Shown one piece after another: positions 16,623 through 24,827 of a DNA stretch of 64,000 bases. Origin of the DNA: Solicola gregarius (GTDB lineage: Bacteria; Actinomycetota; Actinomycetes; Propionibacteriales; Nocardioidaceae). The notes under the pieces were generated by a model, which saw only the letters and a list, made by a program, of their open reading frames with translations, had not been told where the DNA came from and did not search any database. Every line of letters begins with the position of its first letter. Within the stretch, counting starts at the first letter, position 1. The stretch covers positions 1,302,001 to 1,366,000 of the forward strand of contig NZ_CP094970.1 in assembly GCF_025790165.1 (NCBI RefSeq), in the 5' to 3' direction. A program made the position numbers and the translations under genes.

Positions 16623-16751
16623 GGAGAGGATTCCGGCCCTCTCGCGAGAGAATCGCGTACGCGCCGCGGCCGGGATCCTCTCCTCGCGGGGCCGGGATCC
16701 TCTCCTCGCGGGGCCGGGATCCTCTCCTCGCGGGGCCGGGATCCTCTCCTC
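16621..16751. repeat. Phased 22-bp repeat array (1 forward, 4 inverted units)
   Basis: The forward unit at 16621-16642 (GAGGAGAGGATTCCGGCC...) is followed by a 21-bp unrelated stretch. Four inverted units of exactly 22 bp follow, at 16664-16685, 16686-16707, 16708-16729 and 16730-16751; the last three are identical. The first base pair of the array on each side belongs to a stop codon: TGA of the HD gene on the left, and TGA of the DUF4031 gene on the opposite strand on the right. The array fills the whole convergent gap and may act as a terminator. It is related to the array at 33428-33625. Confidence 0.9.
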
Positions 16752-17010
16752 AGCGGTGTTTGCGGCGGCGTAGGCCCGACTCGACGAGCGCGTGGACGAG
16801 CACCTTGCTCGAAACCGGTGTCGCCCCCGCCGCGACGACGGCATCGAACAGCCGGTCCGGCACGTCGTAGTGGTCGCGCTCGAACAGCCGCTCCGGAAGG
16901 CCCTGCTCCTGCGCAAATGCATGCAGCTCGGCGTACGACGCCGTGCTGACCAGATGCGACCACAACCGCCCGTGCCCGGGCCACGACGGCGGATCGATCA
17001 GGATCGTCAT
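16750..17010 (-). CDS. DUF4031 domain protein
   Basis: An 86-residue protein beginning MTILIDPPSWPGHGRLWSHL, the standard opening of DUF4031, with HYDVPDRLFDAVVAAGA later and a basic tail ending GLRRRKHR. The ATG at 17008-17010 is chosen because the domain begins exactly there; the frame continues upstream only as a short nonconserved extension. The stop codon TGA runs directly into the 22-bp repeat array. The family function is unknown; it is sometimes found near HD-domain proteins. Confidence 0.85.
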   Translation of the reverse strand: MTILIDPPSWPGHGRLWSHLVSTASYAELHAFAQEQGLPERLFERDHYDVPDRLFDAVVAAGATPVSSKVLVHALVESGLRRRKHR

Positions 17011-17060
17011 CGGCTGCCTCCGCCCACTCGTACCTGCGCCTACGATGCCAGACTGGTCCA

Positions 17061-17411
17061 ATGCCGGCCGACGCGTTCGACATCGCGCGCGCGTGCGCGC
17101 TCCGCGACCTGTGCGCGAGCGGGCACGACGACGCGCGTACGGTCTCGCTGCTCGACCAGGTCGTGGCCGATCGACGCTGGTGGGTCGACGAATGGCCCGA
17201 CGGTGCAGCGTTCCTGCCCGGGCTGGTGGCTCAGGACCTCCAAGACGCGCTGCACGACCGCGGCGTGCGCTGGCCGCAGTGCACCGCGTGCGAGACCGAC
17301 GCAGTGCACTGTCTGCAGGTCGATCCCCCGCTCGACGCCGACCCGTCGTGGGTCTGCGACGAGGCCGGCATCGTCGTCGCTGCGATCGGCGCGCTCGGTA
17401 CGACGGACTAG
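17061..17411 (+). CDS. Conserved hypothetical protein
   Basis: A 116-residue soluble protein with a Trp/Asp-rich N-terminal half (VVADRRWWVDEWPDGAAFLPG) and a Cys cluster, CTACETDAVHC, that could bind a metal. No membrane segment or recognised domain is present. It starts at an ATG. Its TAG stop and that of the convergent pobA gene share the same CTAG, giving a four-base tail-to-tail overlap. Confidence 0.7.
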   Translation: MPADAFDIARACALRDLCASGHDDARTVSLLDQVVADRRWWVDEWPDGAAFLPGLVAQDLQDALHDRGVRWPQCTACETDAVHCLQVDPPLDADPSWVCDEAGIVVAAIGALGTTD

Positions 17412-18583
17412 AAGCCGATCGGTAGGCCGGCGTAGTTCTCCGCGAGTCCGGCGGCGCCGGCGCCGCTCGTCGTCACCCAGCGCAGCTGCGACTGCTGGAG
17501 CGCCGCATCGAACGGGTCGCCGCTCTGATGCAGCATCGTCGTCATCCACCACGAGAAGTGCGTACACCTCCAGACACGTCGGAGCGCGGTCTCGGAGTAC
17601 GCGTCGGCGAGCCGGGGATCGTTCTTGCGAAGCATCGCGACGAGCGCCGGCGCCAGCAGCGCGACGTCCGCGACCGCGAGGTTGAGACCCTTCGCGCCGG
17701 TGGGTGGCACGATGTGCGCGGCATCGCCGGCCAGGAACAGCCGGCCGTGCCGCATCGGCTCCGACACGTGGCTACGCATCGGGAGCACGGACTTCTCGGC
17801 GATCGGTCCGCGCTGGAGCTCCCAGCCGTCCTGCCCGTGCCCCAGCCGGGCAGCGAGCGCGTCCCAGATCCGCGCGTCCGACCAGTCGTCGATGCTTGCG
17901 CCGGCGTCGACCTGCAGGTAGAGACGGCTCACCGTGGCCGAGCGCATCGAGTGCAACGCGAAGCCATCGGGATGCCAGGCATAGATCAGCTCGTCGGTCG
18001 AGGGCGCGACATCCGCGAGCACTCCCAGCCAGGCGTACGGGTACACGCGCTCCCACGTACGGCGAACGCGTTCGGGCACCGCCGAGCGGCACGGGCCGAA
18101 CGAACCGTCGCAGCCCACCACGACGTCGGCGTCGAGCCGCTGGTCGACACCCGCGGAGTCGCGGTACGTCACGTACGGATGCTCGGTCTCGATGTCGTGC
18201 ACGGCAGTGTCGCTGATCTCGTACGCGAACTGCTGACCGTGCGCGTCCCGCGCGGCGCCGAGGTCGCGGGTCAGGTCGGTCTGCCCGTATACCCACACGC
18301 TGCGCCCCACGAGATCGACGAAGTCGAGATGGTGTCGTTCGTGCGGCCACTGCAGGTAGATGCCGCGATGCTCGTCGCCCGCGGCGTGCACCCGGTTTCC
18401 GAGCCCCACAGCGTCGAGCAGGTCGACCGTCGAGCTCTCCAGGATGCCGGCCCGGATACGCGCCTCCACGTACGCGCGGGAGCGCCGCTCGACGACAACC
18501 GAGTCGACTCCCTCGACGCCGAGGAGCTGGGACAGCAACAGCCCGGCCGGACCCGCGCCGACGATGGCGACCTGCGTACGCAT
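17408..18583 (-). CDS. pobA: 4-hydroxybenzoate 3-monooxygenase, PobA
   Basis: A 391-residue FAD-dependent aromatic hydroxylase that converts 4-hydroxybenzoate to protocatechuate with NAD(P)H and O2. The FAD-binding motif is VAIVGAGPAGLLLSQLL at the N-terminus, a CDGSFGP motif lies mid-protein, and GRLFLAGDAAHIVPPTGAKG is the second FAD site. PobA-specific segments include IRAGILESSTVDLL and VWVYGQTDLTRDLG. It lies just left of the pca genes and supplies their substrate. It diverges from the AhpD-like gene. Confidence 0.92.
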   Translation of the reverse strand: MRTQVAIVGAGPAGLLLSQLLGVEGVDSVVVERRSRAYVEARIRAGILESSTVDLLDAVGLGNRVHAAGDEHRGIYLQWPHERHHLDFVDLVGRSVWVYGQTDLTRDLGAARDAHGQQFAYEISDTAVHDIETEHPYVTYRDSAGVDQRLDADVVVGCDGSFGPCRSAVPERVRRTWERVYPYAWLGVLADVAPSTDELIYAWHPDGFALHSMRSATVSRLYLQVDAGASIDDWSDARIWDALAARLGHGQDGWELQRGPIAEKSVLPMRSHVSEPMRHGRLFLAGDAAHIVPPTGAKGLNLAVADVALLAPALVAMLRKNDPRLADAYSETALRRVWRCTHFSWWMTTMLHQSGDPFDAALQQSQLRWVTTSGAGAAGLAENYAGLPIGF

Positions 18584-18718
18584 GCCGCCAGTGAATCGCC
18601 TGGCAGGTCAGACCCGCCACGTCCGACTTCCGCTGGGTGAAACGTCGGCCACGGCTGTCACGGAATCGTGTCTCGCGTTCGTCATAGCCGTCGAGACACC
18701 ATCAACGGAGGAGAAATC

Positions 18719-19159
18719 GTGAACCAACGCCTCAAGTTCGCCGAGACGGCGCCCGAAGCGTACGCGACCGTGCTCGGGCTGGAGAAGTACAACCGGCGCT
18801 CGGTCGACCCGATCGTCTACGAGCTGGTCAAGATCAGGGCCTCGATCCTCAACGGCTGCTCGTTGTGCGTCGACATGCACACCCACGAGGCGATGGAGGC
18901 GGGCGAGACGCCGCAGCGGCTGTTCGGCCTCGGCGCCTGGCACGACGCACCGTTCTACACAGAGAAGGAGCGGGCAGCGCTCGCGCTCACCGAGGCGGTC
19001 ACCAAGCTCGGCGACCACGGCGTGCCGGACGACGTGTGGGACCAGGCCGCCGCCGTATGGGACGAGAAGGAGATCGCCGACCTGTTGACGGCGATTGCGA
19101 CAATCAACGTGTGGAACCGGCTGATGATCTCGACCCAGACGCCGCCACCGCTGCGTTGA
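18719..19159 (+). CDS. AhpD-like carboxymuconolactone decarboxylase-family protein
   Basis: A 146-residue protein with the redox motif CSLCVDMHTHEA (CxxC and a nearby His), typical of AhpD-type peroxidase partners. The GTG start has GGAGGAGA five bases upstream, one of the best ribosome sites in the window. The next gene is SigJ, whose probable TTG start overlaps this TGA. AhpD-like genes beside SigJ are common in actinobacteria and suggest a peroxide response. It is probably unrelated to the pathway decarboxylase, which is fused in pcaDC. Confidence 0.88.
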   Translation: MNQRLKFAETAPEAYATVLGLEKYNRRSVDPIVYELVKIRASILNGCSLCVDMHTHEAMEAGETPQRLFGLGAWHDAPFYTEKERAALALTEAVTKLGDHGVPDDVWDQAAAVWDEKEIADLLTAIATINVWNRLMISTQTPPPLR

Positions 19160-19992
19160 CCACGGTGACCTGGGCGGCCGAGCGTCCGCGCCTGCTGACG
19201 CTCGGCTACCGCATGCTCGGCTCGTGGCACGACGCCGAAGACATCGTCCAGGACGCCTGGCTGCGCTGGGCGGCCGCCGATCGCACCGACATCGAGTCAC
19301 CCACCGCGTACCTGACGACCATGGTGACCCGGCTCGCGATCGACCGGCTCCGCGCCCGCCAGCGCAGCCTGGAGGCGTACGTCGGCCCGTGGCTCCCCGA
19401 GCCGGTCGCGACGGACCGGCTTCCCGACGACCTCGCGGGCGATGCCGACTCGCTGTCGCTCGCGACGCTGCACCTGATGGAGCGCCTCACGCCGCCCGAG
19501 CGCGCCGTGTACGTGCTGCGCGAGGGGTTCGCGTACTCCTTCCGCGAGATCGGCACGATCCTCGACCGGACCGAGCCGGGCGTACGCCAGCTCTTCAAAC
19601 GGGCGCGGCAGCGGATCGGCGACAAGCCGCGGTTCCAGGCCGATCCCGCCGAGCACGAGCGCCTGCTGCGGGCGGTGATGGACGCGTCGCGCGCGGGCGA
19701 TGTCGACGAGCTCGAACGCGAGCTGCACGACCAGGTCGTGCTCTGGTCGGACGGCGGCGGCAAGGCCGCGGCCGCGCTCAAACCGATCGTCGGACCCGCC
19801 AAGGTCGCCCGCTTCCTCGCGGGGGTGTACGGCCGGCGTCCGGCCGAGTTCGAGCTCGTCGAGCTCAACGGCCTGCCCGCACTCGAGATCACGGCCCGCA
19901 ACGGTACGCGGATCATGGCGCTCGACCTGGTCGATGGCGCGGTCGCCGGCGTCTACATGGTCGCCAACCCCGACAAGCTCGCGTACGTATAG
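19156..19992 (+). CDS. sigJ: ECF41/SigJ-type RNA polymerase sigma factor
   Basis: A 278-residue extracytoplasmic-function sigma factor. Region 2 is ERPRLLTLGYRMLGSWHDAED; region 4 is LTPPERAVYVLREGFAYSFR...LDRTEPGVRQLFKRARQ. A SnoaL-like C-terminal domain (LWSDGGGKAAAALKPIVGP...VARFLAGVYG) replaces an anti-sigma factor. The start is uncertain: a TTG overlapping the upstream stop (TTGA) or the GTG nine bases later. Co-transcribed with the AhpD-like gene. Family members respond to oxidative stress. Confidence 0.9.
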   Translation: MTTVTWAAERPRLLTLGYRMLGSWHDAEDIVQDAWLRWAAADRTDIESPTAYLTTMVTRLAIDRLRARQRSLEAYVGPWLPEPVATDRLPDDLAGDADSLSLATLHLMERLTPPERAVYVLREGFAYSFREIGTILDRTEPGVRQLFKRARQRIGDKPRFQADPAEHERLLRAVMDASRAGDVDELERELHDQVVLWSDGGGKAAAALKPIVGPAKVARFLAGVYGRRPAEFELVELNGLPALEITARNGTRIMALDLVDGAVAGVYMVANPDKLAYV

Positions 19993-20059
19993 CCGCTCGT
20001 CAGCGGGTGCCTTGCATCGCGAGCGTCCGCTCGGCACGGCGGCGTCACAGTGCAGAGCG

Positions 20060-20089
20060 GACGTTTACCATGCTTACATGGTAAACGTC
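20060..20089. terminator. Hairpin with TTACCATG...CATGGTAA arms
   Basis: Perfect 13-bp arms, GACGTTTACCATG (20060-20072) and its complement (20077-20089), around CTTA. It lies between the convergent sigJ and iclR genes. The arms share the TTACCATG core of the palindromes at 2016 and 13329, but lack their GCGGA flank. Confidence 0.7.
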
Positions 20090-20095
20090 GGCCCG

Positions 20096-20842
20096 TCAGA
20101 TGCTGCGGCCGATGCCGTGTGCAGCGACCTGCAGCGCCGCGACCAACCGCGGGCGGTCACGGCTGAGGTTCGCCACGACGATGCCGAGCGCGGCCACGAC
20201 GACGTCGCGTCCGTCGCGAATGGGTACCGCGACCGAGCACGCCCCGAGGCTCATCTCCTCGCTGGTCTGCGCGAAGCCGTCTCGACGTACGCGGCGCAAC
20301 TGGTCACGCAGCCGGCCGGGTTGGGTGACCGTGTACGGCGTGACATGCCTCAGATCGGCGAGCACCTCGTCGACGAGGCCCGGCGGCGCGTACGCGAGCA
20401 GCACCTTGCCAACTCCCGTTGCGTACAACGGCAGTCGCGAACCCACCTGGCTCACTACGGGGACCGACGAGTGGCCCGCGTGGCGGTCGACGTACAGGGC
20501 CTCGGTGCCGTCACGCACGGCGAGATGCACCGTCGCAAGCGTCGCACCGTAAAGGTCGTGCAGGAACGGCGACGCCACCTCGCGGAGCCCGGACTGTACG
20601 GGCGCGAGCAGGCCGATGTCCCAGAGCCGTCGCCCGACGACGTACGCGCCGTCCGGCTGACGTACCAGCGCGCCCCACTGCGCGAGCTCACCCACCAGGC
20701 GGTGGGCGGTCGGCAGCGGGAGGTCGGCCCGGCGCGCGATCTCGCTGAGCGCCAGTCGTCGGTGCTCGGAGTCGTAAGCCCCGAGCACGGCCAGCACCCG
20801 CGACGCGACGCTCACGCCGGTGCGTGCGCTGTTGCCGGCCAT
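20096..20842 (-). CDS. IclR-family transcriptional regulator of the pca genes
   Basis: A 248-residue regulator with an N-terminal winged helix (SVASRVLAVLGAYDSEHRRL...EIARRADLPLPTAHRLVGEL) and a C-terminal effector domain (ALYVDRHAGHSSVPVVSQVG, GKVLLAYAPP). The ATG at 20840-20842 (MAGNSARTG) is used; the open frame further upstream crosses the pcaH promoter. It is divergent from pcaHGB-DC across 67 bp, so it probably controls them in response to protocatechuate or a pathway product. The DNA-binding domain begins within 15 residues of the chosen start. Confidence 0.88.
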   Translation of the reverse strand: MAGNSARTGVSVASRVLAVLGAYDSEHRRLALSEIARRADLPLPTAHRLVGELAQWGALVRQPDGAYVVGRRLWDIGLLAPVQSGLREVASPFLHDLYGATLATVHLAVRDGTEALYVDRHAGHSSVPVVSQVGSRLPLYATGVGKVLLAYAPPGLVDEVLADLRHVTPYTVTQPGRLRDQLRRVRRDGFAQTSEEMSLGACSVAVPIRDGRDVVVAALGIVVANLSRDRPRLVAALQVAAHGIGRSI

Positions 20843-20909
20843 TCCGCGCCTTCCGTTCAGTGAAAGTCCACTATCGCACTCGGTCGTCGAACGGCCTACC
20901 GTGCCTGGG
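20843..20909. promoter_or_regulatory. Divergent iclR-pcaH control region
   Basis: The 67-bp gap between the regulator and pcaH contains GTTCAGTGAAAGTCC (20854-20868), the least GC-rich part of the gap. A loosely similar GTTCATTCAGCGGAC occurs upstream of pcaF on the minus strand. Both may be IclR operators. No confident -35/-10 pair was found. Confidence 0.35.
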
Positions 20910-21701
20910 GTGAACGAGACCTCGGCACCCGTCGCATCCTCGGACGCCGCTACCGCGACGCAGATCGAGATCAGCGACGAGATCGGCGGCATCGTCCGGG
21001 CGTACGAAACGCAGACGGCCGTCGAGTCCGCTCCGCGGCTCGACTATCCGCCGTACCGCAGCAGCATCCTGCGCCATCCGACCAAGGACCTGCGCCACGC
21101 CGACCCCGAAGCCGTGGAGCGGTACGGTCCGGTGTTCGGCGAACACGAGATCGACCCGCTGGAGTCGGACCTCACCGTGCAGCACGACGGTGAGCCGATC
21201 GGCGAGCGCATCGTCGTCACCGGACGCGTGACCGACGGCGACGGCCGACCGGTCGCGGGGCAGCTGGTCGAGGTCTGGCAGGCCAACGCCGCGGGCCGCT
21301 ACATACACAAGCGCGACCAGCATCCCGCTCCGGTCGACCCGCATTTCACCGGCGCCGGCCGCTGCCTGACCGCGCGCGACGGCTCGTACCGCTTCACGAC
21401 GATCAAGCCCGGGCCGTACCCGTGGAAGAACCACCACAATGCCTGGCGTCCCGCGCACATTCACTTCTCGCTGTTCGGCACCGATTTCACCCAGCGCTTG
21501 GTGACCCAGATGTACTTCCCGGGCGACCCGCTGTTCGCCCTCGACCCGATCTACCAGTCGATCGTCGACCCGAGCGCTCGCGACCGACTCGTCGCGACGT
21601 ACGACCACGGGGTCACCCAGCACGAGTGGGCGACGGGCTATCGCTGGGACATCGTGCTGTCGGGCGGGACGCGTACGTGGACCGAGCAGGACGAGCGGTG
21701 A
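20910..21701 (+). CDS. pcaH: Protocatechuate 3,4-dioxygenase beta subunit
   Basis: A 263-residue iron-binding subunit of the intradiol dioxygenase that opens protocatechuate to 3-carboxy-cis,cis-muconate. The non-haem Fe(III) ligands are visible as Tyr in KPGPYPWKN, Tyr in TQMYFPGDP, and the two His of WRPAHIHFSLFG. The N-terminal beta-subunit signature is YPPYRSSILRHPTKDL. The GTG at 20910 is chosen; another in-frame GTG lies nine bases upstream. The stop overlaps the pcaG start (GTGA). Confidence 0.95.
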   Translation: MNETSAPVASSDAATATQIEISDEIGGIVRAYETQTAVESAPRLDYPPYRSSILRHPTKDLRHADPEAVERYGPVFGEHEIDPLESDLTVQHDGEPIGERIVVTGRVTDGDGRPVAGQLVEVWQANAAGRYIHKRDQHPAPVDPHFTGAGRCLTARDGSYRFTTIKPGPYPWKNHHNAWRPAHIHFSLFGTDFTQRLVTQMYFPGDPLFALDPIYQSIVDPSARDRLVATYDHGVTQHEWATGYRWDIVLSGGTRTWTEQDER

Positions 21702-22252
21702 GCGCGCCGACCCCCGGTCAGACGGTCGGGCCGTTCTTCGGATACGCCCTGCCGTACGGCGGCGGCAACCTGCTCGTGCCGCGCGACCGTCCGGACGCGA
21801 TCCGCCTGCACGGCCGGGTGATCGACGGCGCAGGCGAGCCCGTACCCGATGCGTTGGTGGAAGTCTGGCAACCCGACAACGACGGCCGGGTGATACGCGA
21901 GGCGGGGTCGCTGCGACGCGACGGGCGTACGTTCACGGGCTGGGGCCGGGCGGCGACGGCCGCAGACGGCGAGTACGAGTTCACGACCGTCGAGCCGGGC
22001 AGCGCGGAGCCCGGTCGCGCGGCGTTCTTCGCGATCACCGTGTTCGCCCGTGGGCTGCTCGACCGGCTCTTCACCCGCGCGTACCTCCCCGATCAGCGTT
22101 CGCTCGCGTCGGACCCCCTGCTCGCCGGGCTGCCCGAGGCGCGGCAGGCGTCGCTGATCGCGACCCGTGACGCGGGCGGGTTTCGTTTCGACATCGTGCT
22201 GCAGGGTACGAACGAGACCGTGTTCCTCGACCTCGCCGGAGACCGCTCGTGA
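21698..22252 (+). CDS. pcaG: Protocatechuate 3,4-dioxygenase alpha subunit
   Basis: A 184-residue alpha subunit that forms the heteromeric dioxygenase with PcaH. It starts at an overlapping GTG (VSAPTPGQTVGPFFGYALPY) and continues with the intradiol fold motif VPDALVEVWQPDNDGR and GRAATAADGEYEFTTVEPG. Unlike PcaH it lacks the AHIHF iron ligands, as expected (its equivalent reads AFFAITVFARGLLDRLFTRA). It overlaps pcaB by GTGA. Confidence 0.95.
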   Translation: MSAPTPGQTVGPFFGYALPYGGGNLLVPRDRPDAIRLHGRVIDGAGEPVPDALVEVWQPDNDGRVIREAGSLRRDGRTFTGWGRAATAADGEYEFTTVEPGSAEPGRAAFFAITVFARGLLDRLFTRAYLPDQRSLASDPLLAGLPEARQASLIATRDAGGFRFDIVLQGTNETVFLDLAGDRS

Positions 22253-23466
22253 GCGACCTGTTCTGGCCGGGCGACGAGCGGGCCGGCGACGCGATGAGCG
22301 AGACGGCGCTGCTGCAGGCGATGGTTCGCGTCGAGGCCGCGTGGCTCGCCACCCTTGCCGACGCGGGCATCGCCGAGACCACCGCCGACCTCGGCGGCCT
22401 GGTCGGCGAGGCGGATGTGCCCGCCATCGCGGCCGACGCGGAGTCCGCCGCCAACCCGGTGCTCCCGCTGCTGGCGCTGATCCGCGAGCGTCTCGGCGTA
22501 CGCGACGAGCAAGCAGCGTCCTGGCTGCATCGCGGGCTGACGAGCCAAGACACGCTCGACACCGCAATCGTGCTGTGTCTAAGGGATGTCGGCACTGTCG
22601 TACGCCGCGAGCTCGAGCATCAGGTCGGTGCACTTGTCGACCTGACGGAGCGTCACCGCAACGACGTGATGGCCGGCCGTACGCTCGGCCGGCACGCCGT
22701 GCCCGTGACGTTCGGGCTGAAGTCCGCGGGCTGGTTGCAGGGAGTTCTCGATGCGGTCGACGACATCGCCGCCACCGAACGCCTGCCCGCACAGCTCGGT
22801 GGGGCCGCCGGAACCCTCGCTGCGTCAACGGCGCTCGCATCCGATGCAGGCCTGGGTGACGCCGCGCGCTCCGCGCAAGGTCTCGCCATGCAGTGTGCAT
22901 CGCGGCTCGGCCTGGCCGCTCGTCCGCCGTGGCACACCAATCGGGCCCCCATCACCAGGGTCGGTGACGCGCTGGTGGGCTGCACCGATGCGTGGGGGCA
23001 CATCGCGAACGACGTCCTGTCGCTGTCTCGACCGGAGGTCGGCGAGGTGACGGAGCCCGCTGGGCGCGGCGCATCGTCGACGATGCCGCACAAACAGAAC
23101 CCCGTGCTGTCGACGCTGATCCGGCGTGCCGCGCTGGCGGCGCCGACGGATGCCGCGCGCCTGCACCTCGCCGCTGCCGACACGCACGACGAGCGACCGA
23201 CCGGCGGCTGGCACCTGGAGTGGGCAACTCTTCGAAGCCTCGCCCGGCACGCGGTCACGGCGTCGAGCCAGACCACCGAACTGCTCACCGGACTACACGT
23301 CGACGCCGCCCGTATGCGTACCAACGCCGAGGGCGCGGCCGATGCGCTGCTCTCCGAACGCGACGCGTTCTCGAGCAAGACCGGCCCCGTCGACTCGTAC
23401 CTCGGTGCCACCGACCTCGTCATCGGCGCGGCACTCGACCGAGCTCGCCGGATGCAGACCCGATGA
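22249..23466 (+). CDS. pcaB: 3-carboxy-cis,cis-muconate cycloisomerase
   Basis: A 405-residue member of the fumarase/aspartase superfamily that lactonises carboxymuconate. The superfamily signature is SSTMPHKQNPVLS near residue 280; LHRGLTSQDTLDTA and GRTLGRHAVPVTFGLKSAGW are the other active-site segments. The GTG start overlaps the pcaG stop, and its stop overlaps the pcaDC start as ATGA, which makes a tightly coupled operon. Confidence 0.95.
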   Translation: MSDLFWPGDERAGDAMSETALLQAMVRVEAAWLATLADAGIAETTADLGGLVGEADVPAIAADAESAANPVLPLLALIRERLGVRDEQAASWLHRGLTSQDTLDTAIVLCLRDVGTVVRRELEHQVGALVDLTERHRNDVMAGRTLGRHAVPVTFGLKSAGWLQGVLDAVDDIAATERLPAQLGGAAGTLAASTALASDAGLGDAARSAQGLAMQCASRLGLAARPPWHTNRAPITRVGDALVGCTDAWGHIANDVLSLSRPEVGEVTEPAGRGASSTMPHKQNPVLSTLIRRAALAAPTDAARLHLAAADTHDERPTGGWHLEWATLRSLARHAVTASSQTTELLTGLHVDAARMRTNAEGAADALLSERDAFSSKTGPVDSYLGATDLVIGAALDRARRMQTR

Positions 23467-24635
23467 GCTCCCCGGATATCGCCGCGGTCCAGCTCGGCGG
23501 GAGCCCGGACCTGCCGCTGCTCGTGTGCGGACCCGCGCTCGGGACCTCGGCGACTGCGCTGTGGTCGGCGTGTGCCGAGCGCCTCGCGGATGCGTTCCAC
23601 GTCGTCGCGTGGGACCTGCCCGGCCACGGGCGGAGCCCTGCTCCGAGCGAGACGTTCGACATCGCCTCGCTGACGGCCGGCGTCCTGGAGCGGATCGACC
23701 GGGTACTCGACGAGCGCGGGGACCCGGGCGCGGCGTTCGTGTACGCGGGCGACTCGACGGGTGGCGCGGTCGGCCTTCAGCTCCTGCTCGAACATCCCAC
23801 GCGCGTACGCGCGGCGGCGTTGCTGTGCACGGGTGCACGCCTGGGCGAGCCCGACGGCTGGCGCGAGCGCGCCGAGCTGGTTCGGACGGCGGGCACACCG
23901 GCGGTCGTCGAGCTCTCGGCGAAGCGCTGGTTCGCTCCGGGCTTCCTGGAGCGACGGCCCGCGGTAGGTGGGGCTCTGCTGCACGCGCTGCAGTCGACGG
24001 ACGCCGCCGGTTATGCGGGCGTGTGCGACGTGCTGGCGGCGTTCGACGTACGCGAGCGACTGCCCGCTGTCGGATCGCCCGTGCTCGCGATCGCGGGTGC
24101 CGATGACGTGGCGACCCCGCCCCCGATGCTGCGCGAGATCGCAGACGGCGTACCCGATGGGCGGCTGGTCGTTCTCGACCGGGTCGCGCATGTCGCTCCG
24201 GCCGAGGCGCCCGACGAGGTCGCCCAGCTGATCCGCGAGTTGTCCGGGGCCGATCGGTCTCCGTCCCGGACGAAGGTTCGCGCCGCCGGCATGGAGGTAC
24301 GCCGGGCGGTGCTCGGCGACGCGCACGTCGATCGCGCCGTAGCGGGCACGACCGAGTTCAGCCGCGACTTCCAGGAGCTGATCACCGAGTACGCGTGGGG
24401 ATCGATCTGGACGCGACCCGGGTTGGACCGGCGAATGAGGTCGGCGATCACACTGACGGCGCTCGTTGCCGGCGGACACCACGACGAGCTCGCGATGCAC
24501 GTGCGCGCGGCGCGTACCAACGGGCTCGGCGTCGACGAGATCAAGGAGGTACTGCTGCAGTCGGCGATCTACTGCGGCGTGCCCGCCGCGAACTCCGCAT
24601 TCCGGATCGCTGCGGACGTACTCGCCGAAGGGTGA
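23463..24635 (+). CDS. pcaL: Fused 3-oxoadipate enol-lactonase / 4-carboxymuconolactone decarboxylase
   Basis: A 390-residue two-domain protein. Residues ~1-260 are an alpha/beta-hydrolase (PcaD-like) with oxyanion region CGPALGT, nucleophile in YAGDSTGGAVG, acid in IAGADDVATP, and His in RVAHVAPAEAP. Residues ~270-390 are the decarboxylase (PcaC): RRAVLGDAHVDRA, WGSIWTRPGLDRRMRS and the helix HVRAARTNGLGVDEIKEVLL. Such pcaL fusions are typical of actinobacteria. It is the last gene of the operon, followed by a hairpin. Confidence 0.93.
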   Translation: MSSPDIAAVQLGGSPDLPLLVCGPALGTSATALWSACAERLADAFHVVAWDLPGHGRSPAPSETFDIASLTAGVLERIDRVLDERGDPGAAFVYAGDSTGGAVGLQLLLEHPTRVRAAALLCTGARLGEPDGWRERAELVRTAGTPAVVELSAKRWFAPGFLERRPAVGGALLHALQSTDAAGYAGVCDVLAAFDVRERLPAVGSPVLAIAGADDVATPPPMLREIADGVPDGRLVVLDRVAHVAPAEAPDEVAQLIRELSGADRSPSRTKVRAAGMEVRRAVLGDAHVDRAVAGTTEFSRDFQELITEYAWGSIWTRPGLDRRMRSAITLTALVAGGHHDELAMHVRAARTNGLGVDEIKEVLLQSAIYCGVPAANSAFRIAADVLAEG

Positions 24636-24672
24636 GAAGAGGGTTGGTCGACATGCCTTGCGTACCTACACG

Positions 24673-24738
24673 TTCTGGTCCGTCAGGGCTCTTCCGGTAC
24701 AGCGCCTACCCGATGGCGGTCGCCCTGACGAACCAGAA
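24673..24738. terminator. Inverted repeat between convergent pca operons
   Basis: Arms 24673-24689 (TTCTGGTCCGTCAGGGC) and 24722-24738 are 17 bp each with one G/T-type mismatch, separated by 32 bp. It lies in the 192-bp gap between pcaL (+) and pcaJ (-), where no gene is evident, and probably ends both transcripts. Confidence 0.6.
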
Positions 24739-24827
24739 CCTATGCGCCGCGGTGGTCGACGTTCGTTCCTGCAGCATTGATACCCGATCGCCGTGGCAGA
24801 GGTTTCCGGTTGCCCGTCGTTGTGTTC

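Noticed and set aside
18865-19155. Long N-terminal extension of SigJ
   Set aside because: It overlaps the AhpD-like gene in another frame; sigma region 2 begins right after 19156.
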